DNA from: Candidatus Proximibacter danicus
GTDB lineage: Bacteria > Pseudomonadota > Gammaproteobacteria > Burkholderiales > Rhodocyclaceae
Reading direction: 5' to 3'
Assembly: GCA_016710885.1 (NCBI GenBank)
Contig: JADJUC010000007.1
Span: forward strand, 1 to 64,000
DNA length: 64,000 nt
Numbering within the stretch: the first letter of the stretch is position 1; the number at the start of each line of letters is the position of its first letter. The notes beneath the pieces are model-generated. The model was not told the DNA's origin. It did not search any database and was given only the letters and a program-made list of their open reading frames with translations. Of this stretch, positions 35,231 to 45,000 are shown piece by piece. Both the position numbers and the translations under genes were made by a program.

Positions 35231-36109
35231 ATGCTCCTCCGCATCATCGCCATCATTTTCCCCATCTTCGCCATCGTCGGCGTGGGGTATTTCTACGCCC
35301 GCTACAAAAAGCCAGACATGGCCTTCGCCAACCAGCTCAACATGGACATCTTCGTCCCCGCGCTGGTCTTCGCCGCACTCGCCAGCAAGGATTTCGACCT
35401 GTTCGCAAACTGGAAGCTGGCCCTTGGTGCACTCGCCGTGGTTCTCGGCTCCGGCCTGCTCGCCTGGCCGGTCGCGAAGCTAATGAAGGTGCCGACGAAC
35501 ACCCTTCTGCCGCCGATGATGTTCAACAACTCCGGCAACATGGGACTGCCGCTGCTGGTGCTGGCCTTCGGCGAACAGGCGCTGCCGCTCGCCGTGGTCC
35601 TCTTCTTCGTCGAGAACGTGCTGCACTACTCGCTCGGCACCTGGATGCTCGACCACCACGCCAAGCTATGGAATCTGTGGCGCGTGCCGGTCATCGCCGC
35701 GGCCATCGCCGGCCTCGCGGTGAGCCTATTGAAGATCGAACTGTGGTCGCCGCTCTACATCGGCATCAAGATGCTCGGCGATGTGTCGATACCTCTGCTC
35801 CTCTTCTCGCTCGGCGTGCGCCTGACCGACTCGGCCGCCAAGGACATGAAGCTCGGCCTCGTCGGCGCTGCCCTCTGCCCGCTCGCCGGCATGGCGATCG
35901 CCTGGGCGATCGCGCCGCTGCTCGGCCTCGACACCATGCAGACTGGCATGCTGCTCATCTTCGGCGCCCTGCCGCCGGCCGTGCTCAACTACATCTTTGC
36001 CGAGAAATACAAACAGGAGCCGGAGCGCGTCGCCTCGATCGTGATGATCGGCAACATGGCATCGCTGCTGTTCATTCCGTTGGCGCTGTTTTTCGCGCTG
36101 CCGAGGTGA
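35231..36109 (+). CDS. AEC family (auxin efflux carrier-type) transporter
   Basis: 292 intact residues with about ten membrane helices, beginning MLLRIIAIIFPIFAIVGVGY. Family signatures are LNMDIFVPALVFAALASKDF, MMFNNSGNMGLPLLVLAFG and IPLLLFSLGVRL; the NNSGNMGLP stretch is the helix-breaking site. In bacteria these carriers move dicarboxylates such as malate; the substrate here is unknown. No regulator or enzyme is adjacent to suggest one. ATG 35231 directly follows the REP-like repeats. Confidence 0.9.
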   Translation: MLLRIIAIIFPIFAIVGVGYFYARYKKPDMAFANQLNMDIFVPALVFAALASKDFDLFANWKLALGALAVVLGSGLLAWPVAKLMKVPTNTLLPPMMFNNSGNMGLPLLVLAFGEQALPLAVVLFFVENVLHYSLGTWMLDHHAKLWNLWRVPVIAAAIAGLAVSLLKIELWSPLYIGIKMLGDVSIPLLLFSLGVRLTDSAAKDMKLGLVGAALCPLAGMAIAWAIAPLLGLDTMQTGMLLIFGALPPAVLNYIFAEKYKQEPERVASIVMIGNMASLLFIPLALFFALPR

Positions 36110-36176
36110 CTACTGTTGTCAGCCGGAAGCAGACATGTCCGGCGGCATTTAGCCGCAATCCCGGTATATTGCCTGT

Positions 36177-38147
36177 ATGACCCGTATTGCTTACTACGAC
36201 GCCGACATTCAGGATTTCCTAGTCGCAGATGAAGATGCCGTACTTGGTACGCTTGCTAAGCACCATGGTTTTGCGCTGGAACATCAGCAAAAACACGCTT
36301 GGCTGGGCCAGATACAGATACTTCGCCAGCATTTGCCAAAGGCGGTAGCAGGCAGAATCTATTTCGAATTTTCGATCCCCCGGATGGGCAAGAGAGTCGA
36401 TGCGGTCATCGTGACGGGTTCGGTGGTATTCGTCATTGAATTCAAGGTGGGATCGCATAGCTTTGACAGCTACGCAGTTGAGCAGGTTTATGACTACGCG
36501 CTTGATCTTAAAAACTTCCATCGCGGTAGCCATAGCCTCCCGATAGTTCCCATCCTGCTTCCTACGACCGCTCCGCGCCAGCCCTTAGCTGAGATTAAAT
36601 GGGCGCTCGACCTGGTTGCTGAACCGCTTTGCATCTCCCCTGCGGAACTACCCCAAGTTATTTCTATCGCTGCAGGGCAATGTTCAGCATTACCTATCGA
36701 TGCCATTGCCTGGTCGCAATCTGGCTACCAACCTACGCCGACCATCGTAGAAGCAGCCTTGGCTCTATACAGGCAACACGATGTAAAGGAGATAACTCGC
36801 TCAGAAGCAGGAGCGGACAACCTTGGTCTGACAGCAGCTCGTATTGAGCAAATTATTGAGAGCGCCAAGGCCAATAGCCGAAAGGCCATCTGCTTCATTA
36901 CCGGCGTCCCCGGGGCTGGCAAGACACTTGCGGGCTTGAACATAGCAACATCACGTGCCGAACGGCATTCGGATGAGCACGCGGTTTTTCTATCTGGGAA
37001 TGGCCCATTGGTAGATGTCCTTCGGGAGGCGCTTGCTCGGGACAAGGCAGAGCGAGAAAGCATTCCTCGAAGTAGGGCGTATCGCGAAGTCTCAACCTTC
37101 GTGCAGAACATCCATCATTTTCGTGATGAGGCCCTCGAGAGCACCAACCCACCCGTCGAGAAGGTTGTGATATTCGACGAGGCACAGCGCGCGTGGAATC
37201 GCGACATGGCAAGCAAGTTCATGCAGCAGAAACGCGGCTATGCAGCCTTCGATATGTCTGAGCCAGCCTTTCTACTCAGCGCAATGAATCGACACACAGA
37301 CTGGTGTGTTGTTATCTGTTTGGTCGGTGGAGGGCAGGAGATAAATACCGGCGAGGCTGGCCTGGCAGAATGGATTACCGTGCTGCGCGATCAATACGCT
37401 GACTGGGACGTTCACGTTTCCAGTCGTCTCGACGATCGCGATTACATCTGGGATGTGGAACTTGCGAGAGAGTTATCGAAGACTTCTGCTCCATGGGATG
37501 AATCTTTACACCTTGGTGTCTCGATTCGATCGTTCCGGGCTGAAGCACTCTCTGAGTTTGTCGGATGTGTAGTGGACAACGAACCCGATAAAGCTCGTAT
37601 CGTTTATCAGACAATTGCTGACAAGTACCCAATACTGCTGACGCGTAGTTTGGCAGAGGCTCGTTCTTGGCTGCGTAAGAAAGCCCGAGGTAGCGAACGT
37701 TATGGCCTTACCGCCTCGTCTGGTGCTAGTCGCCTACGTCCCGAGGGTGTCTGGATCAAGGCAAAAATCGATGCGCCAGTCTGGTTTCTGAACGACAAAT
37801 CTGACGTGCGGTCTTCGTATTACCTGGAGGAAACTGCGAGCGAATTCGATATCCAAGGGCTTGAACTCGACTGGACCTGTGTCTGCTGGGATGCTGACTT
37901 TAGATACCAAGAGAATCAGTGGCAATATTTCAGCTTTCGTGGGACCAAATGGCAGCGTATGAACATGGCAGAAAGACAGCTTTACCTCAAAAACGCCTAT
38001 CGGGTACTGCTAACCCGTGCTCGCCAGGGTATGGTGATTTTTATACCGTCCGGAGATGTGAATGACCCCACAAGAGCCCCGCAGATATATGACCAGCTCT
38101 ATGAGTATCTGCTCTCATGTGGGATTGCCAGTAAATGCCCGAATTAA
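36177..38147 (+). CDS. DUF2075 nuclease-helicase protein (COG3410 type)
   Basis: 656 intact residues. The N-terminal domain fits the PD-(D/E)XK nuclease fold: GKRVDAVIVTGSVVFVIEFK gives D75, E88 and K90, and VEQVYDYALDL gives a QxxxY motif. The second part is a superfamily 1-like ATPase: Walker A ITGVPGAGKTLAGLN (about 241-255), Walker B KVVIFDEAQRAWN (about 330), VCLVGGGQEINTGEAGL-like motif III and LLTRARQGMVIFIP near the end (motif VI). Such proteins occur as single genes or in defence islands. Base composition looks more AT-rich than that of the neighbours and codon use is less GC-biased, consistent with transfer. No partner gene is adjacent. ATG 36177 lies close to a TATATT sequence. Confidence 0.85.
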   Translation: MTRIAYYDADIQDFLVADEDAVLGTLAKHHGFALEHQQKHAWLGQIQILRQHLPKAVAGRIYFEFSIPRMGKRVDAVIVTGSVVFVIEFKVGSHSFDSYAVEQVYDYALDLKNFHRGSHSLPIVPILLPTTAPRQPLAEIKWALDLVAEPLCISPAELPQVISIAAGQCSALPIDAIAWSQSGYQPTPTIVEAALALYRQHDVKEITRSEAGADNLGLTAARIEQIIESAKANSRKAICFITGVPGAGKTLAGLNIATSRAERHSDEHAVFLSGNGPLVDVLREALARDKAERESIPRSRAYREVSTFVQNIHHFRDEALESTNPPVEKVVIFDEAQRAWNRDMASKFMQQKRGYAAFDMSEPAFLLSAMNRHTDWCVVICLVGGGQEINTGEAGLAEWITVLRDQYADWDVHVSSRLDDRDYIWDVELARELSKTSAPWDESLHLGVSIRSFRAEALSEFVGCVVDNEPDKARIVYQTIADKYPILLTRSLAEARSWLRKKARGSERYGLTASSGASRLRPEGVWIKAKIDAPVWFLNDKSDVRSSYYLEETASEFDIQGLELDWTCVCWDADFRYQENQWQYFSFRGTKWQRMNMAERQLYLKNAYRVLLTRARQGMVIFIPSGDVNDPTRAPQIYDQLYEYLLSCGIASKCPN

Positions 38148-38262
38148 TGCCCCGGTGGGATCGCCTGCTTTCCTGTTTGACTGAATCCCATAATCCCGAG
38201 ACGATTTTCGCTAATTGAGTGGGTGCGAGCGGGAGCAGCAAAAACGGCGCCCCCGCAGCGGC

Positions 38263-38424
38263 TCAGATTGTTGCGAACTGCTGCAGATTCTCATCCAGCA
38301 TCAGCTTCACCAGTTTTCTGCGCCAGGTTGGCGACACGCCGCCGATAAACTAGCCGGTTGCCTTGCGCACGAAGTTGGCATCAGCCTCGGCGCTGGTGCG
38401 TCTCGGGTGCTGCGCCGGTTTCAT
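38263..38424 (-). pseudogene. Small ORF coupled to the MFS gene, broken by an in-frame TAG
   Basis: ATG at 38424 overlaps the MFS stop (GCATGA). It reads 24 codons (MKPAQHPRRTSAEADANFVR and four more) to a TAG at 38352-38350, then stays open in the same frame for 28 codons (FIGGVSPTWRRKLVKLML, then DENLQQFATI) to a TGA at 38263. The second half looks protein-like. It may be a remnant, or a real small gene with a base error. No family is recognised. The stretch from 38148 to 38262 beyond it shows nothing further. Confidence 0.3.
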
Positions 38425-39630
38425 GCAGCCTGCGGCTTGGCGACCGCCGTTTCGCGGATTGGCAGGTTGGCGACGGCGGCCAGCGCGGCAAGCGCGATGT
38501 CGGCGTACCACATCCAGCTGAAGTCGCCGAACTGCGACCAGCGCCAGGCCGCCGAGCCAGGCGCCGAGGAAGCCGCCGATCTGGTGCGAGAGCAGCGTGA
38601 GGCCGAACAGCGTGCCGAGGTAGCGCACGCCGAAGAGCTTGCTGACAAGGGCGGCGGTGGGCGGCACGGTGGCCAGCCAGGTAAAGCCGAGGCCGGCGGC
38701 GAACACGTAGAAGGTCCATTCGGTCTTCGGCGCCAGCAGGTAGGCGATGACCAGCAGGGCGCGCGAGGCGTACATCCAGAACAGCACCATCTTGCTGCGG
38801 TGGTGGGTGATCGCATGGCCGGCGTAGAGGCTGCCGGCGATGTTGGTCAGGCCGATGATCGCCAGCGACCAGCTGGCGACGGCGGGCGGCAGGCCGCACA
38901 GGTCGACCTCGCCGGGCATGTGCGTGACGAGGAAGGCGATGTGGAAGCCGCAGGTGAAGAAGCCGGCGTGCAGCAGCAGGTAGCTGCGGTCGCCCATGGC
39001 GCCGCAGACGGTGTTCCACATGCCGGCCTCACCGGGCACAGCGGCCGGCTTTGTGCCCTTCGGTGCGACGACCTTTATCAGCGGCAGTGCCGCCAGCACA
39101 ACGGCGGCGACCGACCACATGGCCCCCATCCAGCCGAAGACCTGGATCAGTTTCTGCAGGATCGGGGCGAAGATGAACTGGCCGAAGGAGCCGCCGGCGT
39201 TGACCACGCCCGAGGCGGCGGCGCGCGCTTCGATCGGCAGGCGCTGGGCGGTGGCGCCCATCAGCACGGAAAAACTGCCGATGCCGGAGCCCATCGCCGA
39301 GAGCAGGCCGAGGCTGACAACGAGGCCGAAGGTGTTGTCCATGAACGGGGTCAGCGCGCTGCCGACCGCCAGTATCAGCAGGCCGCAGAGCAGCACCTTG
39401 CCGGCGCCGTAGCGGTCGGCAAAGGCGCCGGCGACTGGCTGCACGGCGCCCCAGGTGAACTGGCCGACGGCGAGCGCGAAGCTGATTGCGGCAACGCCCA
39501 GCCCGGTGCTGGTATTGATCGGCGAGACGAAGAGGCCGAGCGACTGGCGGGCGCCCATGGTCACCATCATGATGCCGGCAGCGGCGACGGTGATGACCCA
39601 GAGATGCGGGGTGTTGAGGGTGCGGAACAT
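38421..39630 (-). CDS. MFS transporter, one frameshift near the C-terminus
   Basis: About 403 residues with twelve predicted helices. The N-terminal half starts LWVITVAAAGIMMVTMGARQ and has the motif A-like loop ADRYGAGKVLL. The set QSLGLFVSPINTSTGLG with WGAVQPVAGAFADRYG resembles the oxalate/formate-antiporter-like (monocarboxylate) MFS branch. An indel near 38530 moves the frame; the true end is FGDFSWMWYADIALAALAAV then LPIRETAVAKPQAA, stopping at 38421. The substrate is not determined. No metabolic genes flank it. Confidence 0.85.
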
Positions 39631-39698
39631 GGGGAGGCGCCTGTTGTTATTGATCAGCCGGATTGTAGGCTGACCAGCGCCGGTCGTTCCAGTTCCCG

Positions 39699-40088
39699 TC
39701 AGCCGGAAAAGCGCTGGATCTGCCGCCGGTCGCGCTTGGTCGGCCGGCCCTTCAGGTCGGCACCGGGGGCCGGGGCCGTGCTGCGTTCTTCCATGGCTTG
39801 CGCGCGTTGCGTCCGGCTTTCCTCCGTTTCGGCATAGAGCTGCTGGGCCTCAGAGGCCGGGCGGCGATATTCATTGAGGGCCACGACATTGACCGTCCAT
39901 TGGACATGGCCGATGGAGAGTTCGAGCAGGTCGCCGGCCTTGATCTCCTTGGCTGGTTTTGCCGTGCTGCCATTCAGCTTGATCTTGCCGCCGCCAACTG
40001 CTTCCGCCGCCAGCGAACGCGTCTTGAAGAAGCGTGCGGCCCACAGCCATTTGTCGAGGCGCTGGCGTGTCTGGCTGGTGTCCGTCAT
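39699..40088 (-). CDS. hslR: Heat shock protein 15, S4-domain RNA-binding protein
   Basis: 129 intact residues. The S4 domain RQRLDKWLWAARFFKTRSLA followed by GGKIKLNGSTAKPAKEIKAG is typical of Hsp15, which in E. coli rescues stalled 50S subunits carrying peptidyl-tRNA. The C-terminal tail is basic (KGRPTKRDRRQIQRF). ATG 40088 overlaps the regA stop by four bases, an unusual coupling to a redox response regulator. Confidence 0.9.
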   Translation of the reverse strand: MTDTSQTRQRLDKWLWAARFFKTRSLAAEAVGGGKIKLNGSTAKPAKEIKAGDLLELSIGHVQWTVNVVALNEYRRPASEAQQLYAETEESRTQRAQAMEERSTAPAPGADLKGRPTKRDRRQIQRFSG

Positions 40089-40636
40089 TCCTTGACCGGC
40101 CGCTTGTTGAGTTTGCGCTGCAGGGTGCGGCGGTGCATTTTCAGCGCCCGCGCCGTGGCCGAGATGTTGCCATCGTTCTCGGCCAGCACGCGCTGGATGT
40201 GCTCCCACTCCAGCCGATCGACCGACAGCGGCGAGTCGGACACATAGAGCGAAGAATCGCCTTCGACCTTGTTCAGTGCCGCCACCACTTCGTCGGCATC
40301 GACCGGCTTGGAGAGGTAGTGCGTGGCGCCAAGCTTGATCGCTTCAACGGCGGTGGCGATGCTGGCGTAGCCGGTGAGCATGACGATGCGGGTGTTCGGG
40401 TCGAGCTCGATCAGCCGTTCGATCAGCACCAGGCCGGATTCTCCCGGCATCTTCAGGTCAACCACGGCAAATTCAGGCGAATGCTGCTGGGCGGCGGCCA
40501 GTGCTTCGGCAACATCGGCGGCGGTAGTTACGGCGTAGCCACGGCGCTCCATGGCACGGGCCAGTACGCGGCGGAAAGCTTCGTCATCGTCAACAAGCAG
40601 AAGTGTCGGTTTGTCCTGGTCGCCGGTTGTCGTCAT
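40085..40636 (-). CDS. regA: RegA/ActR-type response regulator
   Basis: 183 intact residues. Receiver domain: acidic pocket LLLVDDDEAFRRVL, phospho-acceptor Asp in FAVVDLKMPGESG, conserved Thr in IVMLTGYAS and Lys in THYLSKPVDADE. The C-terminal Fis-type helix-turn-helix is EWEHIQRVLAENDGNISATA with LKMHRRTLQRKLNKRP. This matches the RegA/PrrA/ActR family of global redox regulators. It overlaps regB upstream and hslR downstream by four bases each, so it is translationally coupled to both. Confidence 0.93.
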   Translation of the reverse strand: MTTTGDQDKPTLLLVDDDEAFRRVLARAMERRGYAVTTAADVAEALAAAQQHSPEFAVVDLKMPGESGLVLIERLIELDPNTRIVMLTGYASIATAVEAIKLGATHYLSKPVDADEVVAALNKVEGDSSLYVSDSPLSVDRLEWEHIQRVLAENDGNISATARALKMHRRTLQRKLNKRPVKE

Positions 40637-41985
40637 GTCGGTCCGCTGCAGAGTCGGGAAAGGGGGAGGGTCACACGGGTACAGGTGCCGCCGCTCTCTC
40701 GGGGGGTGAGTTGAACGCGCCCGCCGAAACGTTCCAGCGTGGCGTTGGTGAGGAAGAAGCCGATGCCGAGACCGCCGCTGCTGGTTGCGTCGGTGATCTG
40801 CTTGGTACTGAAGAAGGCTTCGCCAATGCGGGCGGCCGTGGCCTGATCAATACCCGGGCCATGGTCGAGGATGGTGATGACAAGGCTGCTGGTGTCCCAC
40901 TGGGCCGAGAATTCAAGCCCGTCGGGAGAGGCGTCGGCAGCGTTGTCGAGGAGATTCAGCAGGGCCTGCTCCAGAGTGCGGTCGGTGGCGATCTGCGGTG
41001 CCGGTCGGGGGCCTTCCAGCGTTTCCCTGATGGATGCTCGCGGGCGGATCAGGCGCCATTCTTCGAGCAGGCGTTCGAGGTAGGCATCGAGCGGTAGCTG
41101 CTGCGACGCTTCGTCACGCGCCTGCCCGGCCGAGGCCAGCGTTTGCGAGAGGATTTTCTTGCACTCCTCGACCTGGGCCCGCAGAAGCTGCATGTCCGTA
41201 CGCAGTTCGGCGTTGTCTCCGTGCGCCAGTTCGGCTTCGCGCAGGACAACGGCCATGGTCGAGAGCGGGGTGCCAAGCTTGTGTGCGGCGCCAGCGGCCA
41301 GTGTGCCCAGTGTCAGGATCTGCTCGTTACGCAGCGCAGCCTCGCGCGCAGAGGCTAGCTCCTTTTCGCGGGCTTTCAGGGTCGCCGCCATGCGCGTGAG
41401 GAAGAGCGCAACGATGGCGGCGCTGACGACAAAATTGAGCCACATGCCAAGAATATGCAGCGCAAAACCGCTGGCATGGCCGGCGTGTTCCGGGGCGACG
41501 CCGGAAGCGCGTGCGACCAGCACATCCAGTTCGGCCATTTGCCCCTGCGGCGGGGGGAGCGGCAAATTCCAGAACATCAGAAAGGTGTAAACCAGCGTCG
41601 TTGCCCCGGCCATGAACCAGGCGTGCCGGGCGGGCAGTGCGGTGGCGGCGATGGTGATCGGAACCAGAAAAAGCGAGACAAAGGGGTTGGCCGAGCCGCC
41701 GGAAAAATAGAGGAGTCCGCCAAGGGCGGCGACATCGACCAAAAGCTGCGCCAGATTTTCATCGTCGCTGACCGGCCGCGCTTGCTGCAGCCGCCACTGC
41801 GTTATCAGGTTGAACAGCGCCAGCGATACCGTGATGCCGATCAGCGGGCCGATGGCGAGCGGCATCTTCAGCCAGGCAATGGCCAGCAGGAGTACCAGCC
41901 CCTGCGCCAACACCGAAAGTCGGCGCAGGGCAACGAGACGGTGAAGCAGGCTGGAGGCTATGAAGCTGGAAGGCATGGCCGGCAT
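40633..41985 (-). CDS. regB: RegB/PrrB-type redox sensor histidine kinase
   Basis: 450 intact residues with six predicted N-terminal helices. The ubiquinone-binding periplasmic motif is visible in LLYFSGGSANPFVSLFLVPI (GGxxNPF). The H-box is LAAGAAHKLGTPLSTMAVVL, and a Cys in VEECKKILSQTL sits where RegB has its redox-active cysteine. ATPase motifs: LLNLLDNAADAS (N), DHGPGID (G1) and GGLGIGFFLTNATLE (G2). The H-box lysine (HKLGTP) replaces the usual Glu of HELGTP. ATG 41985 is chosen; the next ATG is nine bases in. Confidence 0.93.
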   Translation of the reverse strand: MPAMPSSFIASSLLHRLVALRRLSVLAQGLVLLLAIAWLKMPLAIGPLIGITVSLALFNLITQWRLQQARPVSDDENLAQLLVDVAALGGLLYFSGGSANPFVSLFLVPITIAATALPARHAWFMAGATTLVYTFLMFWNLPLPPPQGQMAELDVLVARASGVAPEHAGHASGFALHILGMWLNFVVSAAIVALFLTRMAATLKAREKELASAREAALRNEQILTLGTLAAGAAHKLGTPLSTMAVVLREAELAHGDNAELRTDMQLLRAQVEECKKILSQTLASAGQARDEASQQLPLDAYLERLLEEWRLIRPRASIRETLEGPRPAPQIATDRTLEQALLNLLDNAADASPDGLEFSAQWDTSSLVITILDHGPGIDQATAARIGEAFFSTKQITDATSSGGLGIGFFLTNATLERFGGRVQLTPRESGGTCTRVTLPLSRLCSGPT

Positions 41986-42040
41986 TTTACGCCCCGCGAT
42001 GGGGGTGGCAGCGAGGTGCGACAGAATGCCGCAGCGGGCA

Positions 42041-45000
42041 TCAGTGAGCGGTGTCTGCAGGTTGCGCGCTGCGGGCCAGGCGGCTTTCGACCAGCGAGTA
42101 CACCGCCGGCACGACAACCAGCGTCAGCAGGGTCGAGGAGATCATGCCGCCGATGACGGCGATGGCCAGTGGCTGGTTGGTTTCCGAGCCGGCCCCGAGG
42201 CCGAGGGCGGCGGGGAAGAGGGCGAGGATGACGGTGGCCGAGGTCATCAGTACCGGGCGCATGCGGATCGGGCAGGCATTCCTCAGCGCCGCATCGATCG
42301 CCATGCCGCCGCTGCGGCGCTGGTTGGTGAGGTCGACGAGCAGGATGGAGTTTTTGGCAACGAGCCCGATCAGCAGCACCATCCCGATCATCGAATAGAT
42401 GTTCAGCGTTTGCCCGAATAGCCACAGCGCCGCGACACCGCCAACAATGGCCAGCGGCTGCGCCAGCATGACGATGAAAGGCTGCAGGAAGGAATCGAAC
42501 TGGCTGGCGAGCACCATGTACAGGAGAATCATCGCCAGCGAGAAGGCAAAGGCCATGTATTTCACGGTTTTTCCGAATTCTTCCGCCTGGCCGATCATCT
42601 TGATCTGGTAGCCCGGAGGCAGCAATTCGGCGGCCACGGTTTTAACGCGGTCGACCGCTTCACCAAGCGGCATGGTCGGGGTGGCAAAGAAGGTGGCGGC
42701 GTATTGCAGGTCGAAGCGGCCGATGACTGCTGGCCCCAGCGTTTCGGTGAAGGTGGCGACGGAGTCGAGGCGGACCAGCTTGCCATCTTTCGAACGCAGC
42801 CAGATTTTCGAGAGATCGGACGGCTGGGTGAATTCCCCCTCTCGTGCCTTGACGCGAATGTCGTAGCGTTCGCCATCGCCGGGCTCGTCGTTGAACTTGG
42901 CAATATCGACGCCCCCCGTGAGCATGTTGATGGCCGATGCGACGTCCTGCGTTGACAGGCTGGAGGCCGCGATGCGCATGCGGTCTGGCTTGAAGACCAG
43001 TTGTGGCAGATCGAGCTGAAGGTCGGTATCGATACGGCCAAGGCCGGGCTCGGCGGCGAGTTTTGCCTGCAACTCGCGGGTGAGGCGGCCGACTTCCGGC
43101 AAGGTTTCGCCGACCAGGACGAACTGCAGCGGTTCGCCGCGTTGCCCCTGCACCATCGGATAGGGCGCAGCGAAAGCGCGTGCGCCAGGAACCAGTGCCA
43201 GTTCCTTGCGTAACACCGGCAGCAGTTCCTGCTGCGTGATACTGCGCTCCTCGCGCGGCAGCATGCGCGCGACGACCGTGCCCTGGTTGACCTGGCCGGC
43301 AGAGCCGAGGCCGATGAGGGCAAATTCGGTGAACACTTCCTTGTGGCTGCGCAAGATCTCTTCAACCATGCGCAGGCGGGTGTCGGTGTATTCAATGGAG
43401 GAGCCGAGCGGTGTGCGGAGATAGACGAGGAAGCGTCCCTCGTCCTGCTCCGGGGCGAAGGCTTTGCCGATGTTGGCAAAGAAGAAAAAGCTGGAAGCGA
43501 CGGTGATCAGTGTCAGGAAAATGACTTTCCAGCGATGGCCGAGGGCCCAGTCGAGCGTTCTGCGGTACAGCGCTTCGGTGGCGGCGAAGAAGGCTTCGAT
43601 GCGTTGGTAGAGCGGCCCTTGTTCATGCCCTTTTTCGGCTACGCGGAGGAAGCGCGAACAAAGCATCGGCGTTAGCGTCAGGGAAACGAACAGCGACACG
43701 ACGACCCCGAACGTGACGACAACGGCGAACGAGCGGAAAAACTGGCCGATGATGCCGCTGATGAAAATCACCGGGGCGAAGATCGAAACCAGCGAGAGGG
43801 TTGCTGCGAACACGGCAAAGACGACCTCATTGGAACCGTTGATGGCTGCCGAAATCGGGTCGGCATCAAGCTCCTCGCGGTGCCGGAAAATGTTTTCCAG
43901 GACGACGATGGAGTCGTCGACAACCACCCCGATGAGTAGCAGCAGCGCCAGCAGCGTCAGCGAATTCAGCGTGTAGCCGAAGAAGTAGATCACCGCAATC
44001 GCCCCCATCAGCGATACGGGAATGGCCAGCGAAATGATCAGGGTCGAACGTATCGAGCGCAGGAAAACCCAGACGACCAGCGCGGCCAGCAGCGTCCCTT
44101 CGATCAGGTGTTCCTTCAGCGAATTGACGATATCGAGAATGAAGACGGCGTCGTTGGAAACCACGCTCAGCTTCATCCCCGGCGGCAGTTGCGGTTGCAG
44201 TTCGTTTTCGAGCTTGGCCTTGATCTTGTCGACGATGGCCACGGTGTTGGTGTTTGCTACCTTGACGATGCCGAGCCCGACGGTCATTTCGCCATTGAAG
44301 CGCGCCAGCTGACGGAAATCGGTGAGGCCATCTTCGACTTCGGCGACATCCTTGAGCAGGATCGGGGCATTGCCGCCTTTGACATCTTTCCACGCGACGA
44401 CCATCTGCTTCAGGTCGTCCAGGGTGTGGAACTCGAGATCGAGTTTGACCAGATTCTCGGTGGCTGCACCGACGACGAACCCCCCGGCGAGTTGCACGTG
44501 CTCCTTGGCAAAGGCTTCACTGATGTCCTGTGCGGTGACGCTCATGGCGACCATGCGGTCGGGCAGCAGGTTGACCCGGATGGTGCGGTCGCGGCGGCCG
44601 CCCAGGCGAACTTCGCCGATGCCGTCGATGGTTTCGAGGCGCTTCTTCAGAATGTTGATGGCGTACTGGTTGAGCTGCTGCTGCGTACGGTCTCCCTGCA
44701 GTGCCAGCCACATGATGGGCTGGGCATTGGTCTCGACCTTGGCGATGATCGGCGGGTCGGCATCGTTCGGCAGGCGCCGCAACACCTGATTGACCTTGGC
44801 CTGAACTTCGTTGAAGGCGACATCGATCTTCTTTTCGAGATTGAAGGTGATGTTGATGACCGAGACGCCGGGCGAGGAAGTCGACTGGATATGCTCGATG
44901 CCAGGGGTGGAGTTGACCGAGCTTTCAATGATGTTGGTAACTGAAGCGTCGACGATGTCGGGGTTGGCGCCCTTCAGCGCAGTTCTGACCGAGACGACGG

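Noticed and set aside
38215..39837. Plus-strand frame of 540 codons opposite the MFS gene
   Set aside because: Ala/Glu/Gly/Arg-rich with no motifs; it mirrors the codon bias of the MFS gene.
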